Below are positions 46,370 to 57,323 of a stretch of 64,000 nt of DNA, piece by piece. The first letter of the stretch is position 1; every line of letters starts with the position of its first letter. Made by a program: the position numbers and the translations under genes. The notes below the pieces were generated by a model, which was not told the origin of the DNA, searched no databases, and saw nothing but the letters and a program-made list of their open reading frames with translations. Source of the stretch: Ephydatia muelleri (taxonomy: Eukaryota > Porifera > Demospongiae > Spongillida > Spongillidae); NCBI GenBank assembly GCA_013339895.1, contig JABACO010000007.1:5918813-5982812 (forward strand), read 5' to 3'.

Positions 46370-47556
46370 TATGATCCTTACCTGACAGTGCAATATATGT
46401 ATGTGCAAGTAGGGAGGATAACTGGCATAGCCTTGTGCTGCCTCATAATGCTCTGCATTCCGTGGACAAGTTCTAAACAAAAACACAAACTACAAAACGG
46501 ATCATTGTGAACATGAACAAATTGATCAATGTCGAGGCTATTTCTACTGCCATAACCAATGACGTATTGGAAAATGCAAGTAAACAATTGCCCTGCGCTC
46601 GTACGCATCTTTGTTCTTCGCTCGTGCTCATTTCTTAGAGGGGTGAGGAGTGGGACGAACAGTGGCAGCATTCTCTGTAGGCCTCCATTGCCAGAGCTGG
46701 ACACATGTGCCTGCCTTTGGTATGCTCAACACACCTGCCCATTTGGTCTTTTTTGGACGCTTGATGAAGAAGTGCATGCCCTCTCCAGATTAGCTGACGT
46801 CTGGCCTGGTAGAGTGGAACCTATAGGGTCAAAATTCCAGTCCTTGAGTAAATTTGCTGAGCCTGGGGTGGATGGTTTCCTGGACGTGTTGAACACTCCG
46901 GGTTCCTGGAGCCTGCTGCTCTTCCCCAGTACAAAAAATAGATACAGGGGTGTCCTCGAGTAACATGTCGTCTCATCTCCATAGAAACAGTTCCAAACAG
47001 ACTTTTGAATAGGTGCTACATGTATAGTGTGTGTTTTAAAAACATACATTCTCTTAGAATTTGCTACATACATGTACAACACAAGTAGGGAGTTTACTAC
47101 ATGTACCCCAGGCAGCCTAACATCAGATTAGGATAACCATAGTTTACATAGCATACAATGACCCTACATATGTATTTTAAGTCAGCAATGAATATAATAT
47201 TTATCTTCAGGGCAATGACACAATGCATATACTTGCTGTGCAGCGTGGTTTTAGTCCATCAGAATAGTTATCCTCATCATCCTTGCCTAAGTGTTAATCA
47301 CCACCAGTACCACCCTGGTGGACCTACATGTACCTACATAGGCCTATCCCCTGACCTACGTAGGCCTATACTAGTACCCTGGACCTATGTAGGTCTACCT
47401 ATGTCCAGCAAGAGTGGAGTTTTTGAATTGGAATAACACTCAAGCTGACATTCACCAACAATCTATGTCAACTGTGTAAACAAAGGTTATGGCTTCATAT
47501 ATGACCAGTACACGTAGCCTTCCAAGAAGGAGTTCAGTTAAAGCACTACTATTGCT

Positions 47557-47557
<1 letters not shown>
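45650..47557. other. No gene firmly supported; CA/TC microsatellite at 46244-46366
   Basis: Overlapping ORFs at 46559-46963 (+) and 46726-47082 (minus) share the same DNA and neither has a recognisable domain. The minus frame is rich in Ser and Pro. CACACA with CAGCGACACACTGT interruptions fills 46244-46366. Short palindromic ACCTACGTAGGT-like words are at 47325-47400. Confidence 0.5.

Positions 47558-47638
<81 letters not shown>
47558..47638. repeat. (CA)n microsatellite
   Basis: Pure CA run of about 80 bp. Confidence 0.97.
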
Positions 47639-47639
<1 letters not shown>

Positions 47640-47754
47640 GGATTAGCCCCTCCTACATTTGCACATGCCATAATTAACCACAATACCACTTAGTTTTTTA
47701 TCACCAACGATGTGTGTATGTGTGTGCTTGTGTGCTTGTGTGTGCTTGTGTGTA

Positions 47755-48670
47755 TCAAGGGAATCATACAGTGTGAAGTACTGTCCACTGCTACCTATTG
47801 ACCTTGACCATGTTGTTCCAGATGAGTTGCATTGGTTCCTACGCGTTATGGATGTTCTGCTTGAGAATGTAGTATTGCAAGTTGTACAATTGGATGTCAA
47901 AGTCAATAAAAAGCAGGCAGACCCACTCCAAGGGGCAATGCTCCAGAAGTTAGTGGAGAGCATCCAGGCGTGTGGTGTACCATTTCAGATTTAGCGAAAG
48001 GACTCTGGTTCATCTGCACTGGATTGGACATCACTAGGAGGAGCAGGGATGAGGAAAGTTCTCTCCTAACTACCTGCCTATTTCAAAGACCTCTTGCCGC
48101 AAGACTGCAGCGAATGCATTACCCAACTATGGAAGTTACTACTAAATTAGCATGCCTTGCTCTGTTCTGAGATACTATGGGACTTTGAAGAGCTGCACAC
48201 AAACATAAGCAGTTGGACTCCAGACAGGAATGTTATTGAATCAAAGGTGAAGTACCCTATAAACAAGTACAATTGCACTACCTGTCCATCATGGCAAAGC
48301 AGTGGATCAAAGAACTTGTTGCCCTGTCTCCTGTGGCACAGGGCTATCAAAAGGATAGAGTCACTCCATACATGCATATTATGGCAATGCATATGCCCCA
48401 TATGATCAGGTTGCATGGCAATATAGAACAATTCAGCTGCCAAGGTTTAGGTATAGGCAGTGTGTAAATTGCCGTAACTAATTTACTTTACTAGCTCTCA
48501 CATGCACAGGTGTTGAAAAACTGAATGACGTAGCCAAGAGAATTCTATCATAGTTCATGCAAGAGAGATCCTGCAATGGAAATAATGCTAACTGAGCAGA
48601 GGATGTCGACTAATTCTCTACTTCGCCAGAAAGGCATGAAAATACTTCAAAAGGAATCAAGAATACTAGG
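47755..48670 (+). pseudogene. Decayed ORF of a repetitive transposon-type protein
   Basis: Frame-jumping pieces follow in order: CPLLPIDLDHVVPDELHWFLR (47780-47845), a helical VKVNKKQADPL...LVESIQACGV block (47900-47985), ALDWTSLGGAGMRKVLS (48015-48065), LWDFEELHTNISSWTP (48170-48225), KDRVTPYMHIMAMHMPHMIR (48350-48410) and GVEKLNDVAKRI (48510-48550). The VPDELH, VTPYMH and GVEK.ND motifs occur together, as I recall, in a large uncharacterised repetitive family of sponges, cnidarians and molluscs. Stops at about 48068 and 48150 and several shifts show it is dead. The superfamily is not identified. Confidence 0.6.
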
Positions 48671-49249
48671 AAGGGGGGGATAGTGAGTAGTAAGGAAGCG
48701 ACAGCAAATTTGACTACAACATTTCAGCTATCAGTAAATGTTCTTCTGCACACCCATTTCTACTGCCATCATTATTAATAGTAAGCACTCATACATGTAT
48801 GTAGAAGGCTGATGCCCCAGACCTCTTTGAACCTTATTATCATCACAAAAAATATGGTACAATTGTAATGCACTACACCACCACAGGACCACTCCTCTTG
48901 TTCTTCACAATAACTGAACAGCTACTTACGCAAACACATGCATGTGTTTATAAACAAAGCCTAAAAATAATGGGCATCACGCTTCCCAATGGTATACTAA
49001 TAGGCCTATTTTTAACCAAGTGTTCTTTAACCCATATATAGAAAATTAACATAACCTTACTACTAATGTGGGTATCGTATGCGCCAGTGCAATGACAACA
49101 TGTATAATTTAACACAACTACGCACACACACATATGCACACACACACACACATATGCACACACACACACATATGCACACACACACACATATGCACACATA
49201 TGCACACACACACATATGCACACACACACATATGCACACACACACATAT

Positions 49250-49290
<41 letters not shown>

Positions 49291-50062
49291 CACACACAGC
49301 CTTATAGTCTTACACTGTTCTGACTTAACTGGTGCATTCATTGCATTTAGGCACTTAGTGTGTTCTGCCTGCTTCTTCAGAAATGTTGAAATGTTGTCCA
49401 CATTATTGTACACATAATGCAAACACACATAAATATGCACAAACAAAAATTAGTCCATATGCACAGATATGCATATGAGCATGCACAAATACTGATAACC
49501 TTATTAAAGAATCAATTGGATGCCAATGTATGGGCGATTTTTCAACATGACACAACTGACATGCAAACACTAAAACACATCACACACACAAACTAACAAG
49601 CTAGCATGTCTGTCAGACATTCTCTGCATTCTCTGTTACCAATTGAAAGGTCTTCTTGATAACAATGAATGCAATAGTCCAATACACAACACAACATTCA
49701 TTGAGTCAGTCGCCAACTTTCTAAATATGTGTCCATACGCAGATTGCATATGTTACATTGCATGCCCTTAACAAAGTCTGATAAACATAACATACCACAC
49801 AGAACACACATTGACACAATAACCGATTTGTAAACAGTCACACCTTATAAATCCAACCCCCTCTACCTACATTGTAGTACATACTCAAGTTCATTTCGAA
49901 GAAAGTATATATCACACATGCACTGCCTCTTGGAGAATTTGGTGTCATTGTTATTTATAAGTTTATTGATTTGTAACTCATCCAGGCAGGCCATATTGTT
50001 GAACTGCATGATGCTGCACAAGTTAACTATGCTTATTCATATTGGTACTAAACTGGTTTTAT

Positions 50063-50152
<90 letters not shown>

Positions 50153-50347
50153 ACACACATGCACGATGTACTACTACTGCATTTTTCTTTTTCATTACCG
50201 TTGGTTTGCTTGCTGGTCAGGTGGAGGGTGGGTTGCAAACAATTTCGGTGTCACGTGTGCCTATAAATGGTGCGGGATAATGTACATATTTGAACATTGG
50301 CGACCCAAAATGGGTCAAATCACGTACCACAAAATGCGACAGAACAG
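48671..50347. other. No gene; CA-rich arrays
   Basis: A phased array of CACACACATATG (about 12-18 bp) fills 49115-49300, and a pure CA run 50061-50150. Many CACA and ACACA words lie between. ORFs through these arrays are artefacts. Confidence 0.85.
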
Positions 50348-52811
50348 GGCATTTTCCTAGTTTAGGTTCCGTCATTAGTATTCATTGCTACTCGCGGCCA
50401 TTGAAGTTATGAATATAATTACACGTTCACAATACAATTAATGAATGCGATTTGAAGAAGGAAAATCGACATTGCGCTTAGGTAGAAGCTTATCTACGTT
50501 CAACCCCACCCGCGCCTCCACTACCCGAGACATGCATTGTAATAACATGCACTATACGGCAACAGGTTCATGCTCAAGTTCATGCTATATTTTATTGCGA
50601 ACGCGCCTCCTCTTTGTCTGGCACTTTTGCTACATCGATACACCCTCACTTTGTTCTCTTTCTTCACGACATTTGCTGGCTGCCGCAAATATTTCTACTG
50701 CACTTCGAAACAGACACAGTGGCTAAGACCACGAGTTAAGTCACGTGACGTCTTATCGATTACTATACTAGTTAGCTATAAATAAATTGCTCATCCGGAT
50801 GTCGTCATTGTGCATGAAAATGGTGCGACATGTCAATGGAAGTGGCGGGAAAATGTTTGTGCAAATAGGTTACAATTTCACAATGCGCACTTATTCATTA
50901 ACACGCATGTCTTAAGTTTGTACCAAATATCAGTCGTTGCGCATTGTGAGAGTTATCCATGATTTTGTTGGATTAATCCCGCCTTTCTCATTGACATGGC
51001 GCGTGATGTTATAAAACGATAAGTAGTATTTAAGCAGTGGATTTCAATGCAACAATCATTAGAATTCAGTAGAAAAATTTGAGAGCTCGAACGGGAGGTA
51101 TGGCCACTCCCATGTATGGACCGTTCTGTTTGGGATTGGAGTATTGGACTTACAAAAGACTACTGCGAGAAGTCCTTGTGGATATAGACACTACCATTCA
51201 GTGGTGTAAACGCAACGGCCTGCTAGCGCGGTCTCAGGAATGCAGTGCTTGCCATATTCCCATGCATTGGGAAGTCTACGATCGAGGAATCGATGGTTAC
51301 AGGTATGGGTGGTATGCATGTATGCATGGTACATATTCATGCATGCATGTATGAAGGCCCGAGTGCACGTACGATTTTGCGGAAAAAAAGCAATGCTTAT
51401 ATGTGTATATTCCTTTGCACTTATCTAGGTCCATGATATCATGTGTATATACATTAATTTTTATTCCTGTAGGTGGAGATGCCCAAACAAATGTTGCAGA
51501 AAGGTGAAATCTATTCGACACGACTCGTGGTTTTCTCAGAGCCATTTGACGTTAGAACAGATCCTGGAGGTGACATTTCTTTGGACAGAGGATATGCCAG
51601 GAGAGACGGTGCGGAAACGGGTAGGAATTAACAAAAATACCATTGTGGACTGGTTTAACTTTTGCCGTGAGGTATGCGCTGTGTATATGGACCAGATCGA
51701 AACCGAGAAGATTGGAGGGGTTGGAAAAGTGGTGGAGATCGACGAGTCCAAATTTGGCAAAAGAAAATATAACCGCGGCAGAAGAAGAGAAGGCCAGTGG
51801 GTTTTGGGAGGCGTGGAGAGAGGTTCTGACGAAATGTTTATGCAAATCGTTCCATCGGCGACGCTCCTACCAGTTATCATCGCCAACGTTAAACCGGGAA
51901 CTGAGATCCACACAGATGAATGGAGGTCTTATGCAAGATTGAACCGCAGGGGGCTACGTACACCACACGGTAAATCACAGCATTGAATTCGTCAATCCTG
52001 CTAATGGTGCACACACACAATCTATTGAGTGTACCTGGGCACACGCAAAGAAGAAGTACAAGAAGATGCATGGCACTTCAAAAGCACTCTTTCCCACATA
52101 CTTAGTGGAATTTATATGGAGAAGAAAAATACACAATTTGCTATGCTTATGAACTGCATAACAGTTGTGTACCCCCTTTAATGCTGCATTTGTGTTGCAT
52201 GTGAAACAACACTGCATTGGGATCTGTATTTAGCTTTACTTTTATTAATTGTAATATCCATGCATCTGGTGGGTTAATTTTACAATTATACTATTAACTT
52301 CATGTTGTATGCACAATGCCAGACATCCGGATGAGCAATTTATTTATAGCTAACTAGTATAGTAATCGATAAGACGTCACGTGACTTAACTCGTGGTCTT
52401 AGCCTGTGTGGTGTGTTTCGAAGTGGAGTAGAAATATTTGCGACAGCCAGCACATGTCGTGAAGAAAGAGAACAAAGTGAGGGTGTATCGATGTAAAAGT
52501 GCCAGACAAAGCGGAGGCGCGTTCGCAATAAAATATAGCATGAACTTTAGCATGAACCTGTTGCCGTATGGTGCATGTTATTACAAAGCAGGCCTTTTGC
52601 ATGTCTCGGGTAGTGGAGGCGCGGGTGGGGTTGAACGTAGATAAGCTTCTACCTAGGCGCAATGTCGATTATCTTGACCTCTTCAAATCGTATTCATTAA
52701 TTGTATTCATTAATTGTATTGTGAACGTGTAATTATATTCATAACTTCAAAACCACGAATCCGCATAGTAGCAATGAATACTAATGACGGAACCTAAACT
52801 AGGAATATGCC
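50348..52811. mobile_element. Merlin DNA transposon (IS1016/ISXO2-like) with about 470-500 bp inverted repeats
   Basis: The left arm 50348-50813 is the reverse complement of the right arm 52311-52811. The outer ends are GGCATTTTCCTAGTTTAGGTTCC and GGCATATTCCTAGTTTAGGTTCC; inner ends are around GACATCCGG. Arms differ by small indels, notably a duplicated ATTCATTAATTGT in the right arm, and by scattered substitutions. The unique centre contains the transposase at 51100-52152. No matching 8-bp flanks were found (CAGAACAG on the left, AGGCCTTC on the right). Confidence 0.9.
51100..52152 (+). CDS. Merlin transposase (ISXO2-like DDE), one homopolymer frameshift
   Basis: Exon 1 is 51100-51302 and exon 2 is 51474-52152 (TGA), joined R|W. 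An N-terminal Cys cluster (CSACHIPM...WRCPNKCC) looks like the zinc ribbon of this family. A helical LTLEQIL...GINKNTIVDW region follows, then the catalytic core: VVEIDESKFGKRKY (first Asp), TEIHTDEWRSY (second Asp) and SIECTWAHAKKKY (Glu). Reading continues through YVHHTVNHSIEFVNP only if one G is removed from the G5 run at about 51947-51951 (RRGY). As printed, the frame ends early at 51986. Either the copy is inactive by one base or this is a sequence error. Confidence 0.88.
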
Positions 52812-53037
52812 AGGCCTTCTTCTTTTCGGGATCGGCCTTGTAGCTGTCGCGTACTGAGGCCTTCTTCTTTTCGGGATCGGCCTTGTAGCTGTCGCGTACA
52901 GAGGCCTTCTTCTTTTCGGGATCGGCCTTGTAGCGCGCTCGGGCTTTAGCCTTGTTTTGTTGTGATAAAATATCGTCTTGCTTTTGAAGGTATTCTGCTC
53001 GTTGCTTAGATCTCTTCTTTCGATTACGCGAAGGCAT
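52747..53037 (-). CDS. KADPEKKKA-repeat protein, 3' end replaced by Merlin sequence
   Basis: ATG at 53037 opens a very basic protein: MPSRNRKKRSKQRAEYLQKQ, then three tandem 15-residue repeats of the type YKADPEKKKASVRDS (45-bp DNA unit, 52812-52945). Immediately after the third PEKKKA the frame crosses into the Merlin right end (from 52811 down) and stops at 52747, so the last about 20 residues are transposon-derived. Similar Lys-rich repeat proteins occur, as I recall, in repeat families of sponges. Function unknown; probably nuclear from its charge (inference). Confidence 0.6.
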   Translation of the reverse strand: MPSRNRKKRSKQRAEYLQKQDDILSQQNKAKARARYKADPEKKKASVRDSYKADPEKKKASVRDSYKADPEKKKAWHIPSLGSVISIHCYYADSWF

Positions 53038-53313
53038 TTAACTTCACTAGCCAAAGTATTAAACTGCGATAGGAACACCAAATAAATTTCGTGCAGGTCG
53101 GAGTATTTATACTGCATGCTGTAAAATAACTTCATCATCAACAATAAACTTCTGCAATAACTTCATATCCTATACAGAACTTGCTACCGCATGAGGTACT
53201 TCTCGCTGTAGTCTTTATATGACCTTAAAGGGCACCGTGCAGGTGAATTCCAAAGATATTGGTGCTATTGCCGTTCTTCAAAACCGTTCGTAGCTCGAGT
53301 TATACCTTCCTAA

Positions 53314-53424
53314 GGAAGAAGAAGAAGAAGAAGAAGAAGAGGAAGAGGAAGAGGAGGAGGAGGAGGAGGAGGAGGAGGAGAAGAAGAAGAAGAAGAAGAA
53401 GAAAAGAAGAGGCTTCGACGACGA
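53314..53424. repeat. (GAA)n/(GAG)n polypurine tract
   Basis: AAGAAG repeats grade into GGAGGA and back to AAGAAG, a nearly symmetrical purine tract, then a GACGACGAC patch. Confidence 0.95.
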
Positions 53425-53699
53425 CGACCAAGAATTATTTTGGGACTGGGCACGAGAAAAAGAAATTCGGTTGTTTCTCTAAAAAGCACAAGCCGGTTTT
53501 ATGACACGGAACAAACCGTAAGAACTGTAGATCTTTGAGTTCTCGTTCCATCGCGACAAAGAGATACGCGATCCGTTTCTCATCCGTGTGTCCCTCCAGA
53601 CGCGAGTGAAGTTTTTTTAAGGGATATTCATCAATCCTCAATCAATCCTATATTGAACCTGCTGCCGCAGGTTCAGATGTGTGTATGTGAGTGTGTGAG

Positions 53700-54806
53700 A
53701 GGGGAAAATTCTCCTCTCCTTCTCCCCTCCCTTCTCCCCTCCCTTCTCCCCTCTCTTCTCCATTCTCCCTCCCTTTACCCGTCTCCCCCGAGTACTCTCC
53801 TTTACCTGTCTCCCTTCCCTTTACACTTCTCCCCTCCTTTCTCCCCTCCCTTCTCCCCTCCCTTCTCCCCTCCCTTCTCCCCTCCTTTCTCCCCTCCCTT
53901 CTCCCCTCCTATCACCCCTCCTTCTGCTCCGCTCCCTTCTCTCCTCCCTTCTCCCCTCCCTTCTTCCCCTCCCTTCGCCCCTCCCTTCTCCCCTCCTTCT
54001 CCCCTCCCTTCTCCCCTCCCTTCTCCCCTCCTTCTTCTCTCCCTCCCTTCTCCCCTCCCTTCTCCCCTCCCTTCTCCCTCCTTTCTCCCCTCCCTTCTCT
54101 CCCTCCTTTCTCTCCCTCCCTTCTCCCCTCCTTTCTCCCCTCCCTTCTCCCCTCCTTTCTCCCCTCCCTTCTCCCCTCCTTTCTCCCCTCCCTTCTCCCC
54201 TCCTTTCTCCCCTCCCTTCTCCCCTCCTTTCTCCCCTCCCTTCTCCCCTCCTTTCTCCCCTCCCTTCTCCCCTCCTTTCCTTTCTCCCCTCCCTTCTCCC
54301 CTCCTTTCTCCCCTCCCTTCTCCCCTCCTTTCTCCCCTCCCTTCTCCCTCTCCTTTCTCCCCTCCCTTCTCCCCTCCTTTCTCTCCCTCCCTTCTCCCCT
54401 CCTTTCTCCCCTCCTTCTCCCCTCCCTTCTCCCCTCCTTTCCTCTCCCCTCCCTTCTCCCCTCCTTTCTCCCCTCCCTTCTCCCTCCTCCCCTCACCCTC
54501 TCCCCTCCCCTTCTTCTCCCCTCCTTTCTCTCCACCTCCTTTCCTCCCTTCTCCCCTCCGCTGCTCTCCCTCTCCCCTCCGTTGCTCGCCTGCTCCCCTT
54601 CCCTTCTCCCGTTCTCCCTCCCCTCCCTCTCCCTCCCCTCGCCCTCCTTCTCGCTTCCCCTTCTTCTCCGCCCCTCCTCTCCCCGTCCCCTCCCTCACGC
54701 CCCCGGCTCCCTCCCCTCTTCCTTGTCTCCGCCTCCTCCCCGCCCCTTCTTCCCTCCCTTCTCCCCTCACTTCTCCCTTCTCCTCTCACTTCTCCTTCTC
54801 CCCTCT
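53700..54806. repeat. 1.1 kb CTCCCCTCCCTTCT polypyrimidine minisatellite
   Basis: More than 70 copies of CTCCCCTCCTTT/CTCCCCTCCCTT with small variants; G is almost absent up to 54550. All + frames are open (about 390 codons) because the unit has no stop, and none is a gene. A second block of the same unit is at 55068-55220, separated by ordinary DNA (54830-55060). Confidence 0.96.
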
Positions 54807-55067
54807 TGTAGTATTGTCATTTATTGTAATTGCCTAGTTTAACCCTTGAGAACATTCCAGAAGATTCATCGGAGGTACTTAAAGCTACCGCTGAGCAGAG
54901 GAAGCAGATCATTCGGAGGCTGGCATACCTTACGGATGGACGGAGGCGCGAACTGATGTTATTTGTTTGCATATAGCTGTGTGATTCTTATCGCTGCTCT
55001 AAGCTGATATTGATTCCTGAACAAGCTGTCATTGGGGTCACGAGCGCCAGTACTTCACACCTCCCTA

Positions 55068-55323
<256 letters not shown>

Positions 55324-55429
55324 TAAAGACTTAATTCGCGACGTTTTTGTGGAATCATGCCGGAGAGCCTGCATTGGTGTCCAGGTGGAGGTAGGGGGGT
55401 AAGTATGGGTCGGAAGAACGCCGCAAACG

Positions 55430-55807
55430 ACCAGCGGATGTCCTTGCTACAAACTGGATGCTAGGCAAGTCAGCTGTATTCGATTTCACCGTCACGTCTC
55501 CGCTAGTTTCTAACATTTACCCGAAGCGAGTGTGACATCTGGATCTGCAGCCTTTGTAGCAGAAGAAAGGAGCATCGAGCCAACGATGCCAAATGTGCAG
55601 AACTGGGTTAATATAGGTTGGGCATGTGTTCCCATTGCTGTTGAGACATATGGCAATTGGGGTCAAGAGGCAAAGCAGACATTTTCACGATTGGAATCTC
55701 GTCTGGCTACTGACTCCTCACAACCAAAGTCTATAGTTTTCGCTGACCTCTATGGACGTTTAAATCTAACCTTGATGAGGGCCTTTGCAAGGGCCATTCT
55801 AGTCTGA
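55430..55807 (+). pseudogene. 3' end of a non-LTR retrotransposon ORF (reverse transcriptase C-terminus)
   Basis: The frame reads AVFDFTVTSPLVSNIYPK, then after a stop/shift GSAAFVAEERSIEP, NVQNWVNIGWACVPIAVETYGNWG, FSRLESRLATDSSQPKS and LYGRLNLTLMRAFARAILV, stop at 55805-55807. An SPL...A..AE..K, GW...P...E.YG.WG, L..RLA ... LYGRLNL.L.RA pattern is, as I recall, the C-terminal part of reverse-transcriptase ORFs abundant in sponges. No RT core lies upstream; that DNA is the pyrimidine array. So this is a 5'-truncated insertion. Confidence 0.65.
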
Positions 55808-55844
55808 GCTTTCAGGCCAATAGGACTGTTTACTTAAGTAGATA

Positions 55845-56250
55845 AAATAAGGAAGGAATAAGGAAAATGGCTATTAGTTTTAGACTGTAAGTTATGTCAT
55901 AGTGGAGGTTATTATTAGTAACATACTTGTTCTTTCTAATAGTGCTGTGGACTCAATTAAACTTTTGTTTTTTTAACTCTGTACTAAGGACACAGCATCA
56001 TAGCTGGTTCATGGAGCCGTGATTTTATGTTCAGTACATGTACACTATATTTCTGTGTGTCCTTTGTGCTCCATTTATGACCGTATGTTGATATTGAGCA
56101 CTTTGACAGATGGGCACGGCCATTCATAGGACAAACGCCACAAAATGCTAAAATATTAAAACAATGCAAGTGAATTATGCTGGGTGTAATATTAAGCTCG
56201 GGTCAACCATTGCAATTATTGCAGTTATTACTGATGAAATATTAACATTG
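55845..56250 (+). repeat. Second copy of hedgling intron/3' UTR sequence
   Basis: 55845-55965 (GGAAGGAATAAGGAAAATGGC...GTGCTGTGGACTCAA) matches hedgling intron 13 at 17165-17285. 55985-56250 (CAGCATCATAGCTGG...GGGTCAACCATTGCAATTA) matches the hedgling 3' region at 18300-18570. The roughly 1 kb in between, which includes hedgling exons 14-15, is absent. It follows directly after the retrotransposon ORF end. Confidence 0.8.
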
Positions 56251-56361
56251 GAGTTATTAAAACTTCCTACATGCATGCATAGGAATAGGAGCTCCATTTA
56301 TATAGAATACAGATCAAGCCACACTGTTCCTTTCACCCCGAAAGAAGGATTCATATTGACT

Positions 56362-57135
56362 TTAACAGCATCCTGGACGTTGCTGACCATTGGCACCACC
56401 ACCAGAGACTTGTGTAGGGGGTTCGTGTGGCTCCTTTAAACAGTTTTCAATGGCTGACACAATTGCGCGAAACGAAGTTGTTTTGTTTTGCCGAACATAC
56501 CACTCATTCCCTCCACCCAGGCCTGGGTCCTCCATGAGATTTACCACAGCTCCTCTAGCCCTTCCTTCTCCGTCTGACATATTCTGTACTTCAAATGTTT
56601 TTTCTATTTCAATCTTGTACGGATTTCCTGTTTGGAGATCGCGCAGTCTTTGCTCCACATTATTAGTACGTCCTATCTTAAGAAAAACGTGTGGTAGATC
56701 CCTGTGCTGCATCTTCATCAGGTACACGTACCCCGGACCTTTAGCATCACCACCACCAAAGATGTCAGAGATGCCACCACCACCAAAGTTGCCACCAACC
56801 TGGGGCTCCACCTGAAGAGACGTTCCAATGGCTGTTCCAATTGTGTGAAACGTAGTTTTTCCGCTTTTCCTAACATACCACTCTGTACCTCCACCCAGGC
56901 CTGCTGGCTCCTCCATGAGATGTGCTACAGCTGTAGTAGCCCTTGTAGCCATTCTTTCTCCGTCTGACGTATTCTGTACTTGAAATGTATACAAGACTTC
57001 AATCTTGTACGGATTTCCTGTTTGGAGATTGCGCCGTCTTTGCTCCACATTATTAGTACGTCCTATCTTAAGAAAAACGTGTGGTAGATCCCTGTGCTCC
57101 ATCTTCAACACGTACACGCGCGTCGCACCTGCCAT
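56362..57135 (-). CDS. Two-domain T5orf172 (GIY-YIG-like) protein, copy 2
   Basis: A single-exon ORF of 257 residues, ATG at 57135, has the same plan as 44935-45642. Domain 1 has VYVLKM, LKIGRTNNVEQRRRNLQTGN and TEWYVRK; domain 2 has YVYLMKM, LKIGRTNNVEQRLRDLQTGN and NEWYVRQ. The linker is Gly-rich (GGNFGGGGISDIFGGGDAKG). The C-terminus is longer than copy 1 (GGGANGQQRPGCC). GIY-YIG-type residues are present in both domains, though the first Tyr of the GIY element varies. The two copies are clearly paralogous and both frames are open, which argues against simple decay. Confidence 0.8.
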   Translation of the reverse strand: MAGATRVYVLKMEHRDLPHVFLKIGRTNNVEQRRRNLQTGNPYKIEVLYTFQVQNTSDGERMATRATTAVAHLMEEPAGLGGGTEWYVRKSGKTTFHTIGTAIGTSLQVEPQVGGNFGGGGISDIFGGGDAKGPGYVYLMKMQHRDLPHVFLKIGRTNNVEQRLRDLQTGNPYKIEIEKTFEVQNMSDGEGRARGAVVNLMEDPGLGGGNEWYVRQNKTTSFRAIVSAIENCLKEPHEPPTQVSGGGANGQQRPGCC

Positions 57136-57323
57136 TGCGACAAGTCTAAGGTCACGAACTTAATAGAATGGAATTGCATGCACAGACACTGCAGATATAC
57201 AATACTAGTCCCGCGTATTATAAAGTTCCCAGGGAAATGCCTGCTGACTGTGGACAAAAGGTGATCTCATAGGTTCGTGCACCCTATGCTGTACCACATC
57301 ATTTCAGAGCTTGTCCTCAAGCT

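Noticed and set aside
46559-47082. Overlapping ORFs on both strands
   Set aside because: Neither shows a domain or splice support, so I could not choose between them.
49079-49446. Regular CACACACATATG array resembling spaced repeats
   Set aside because: Not a CRISPR: no unique spacers, simple-sequence variation only.
53653-54842. ORFs of 320-390 codons on both strands (Pro/Ser or Arg/Glu/Gly-rich)
   Set aside because: Artefacts of the CTCCCCTCCCTT minisatellite.
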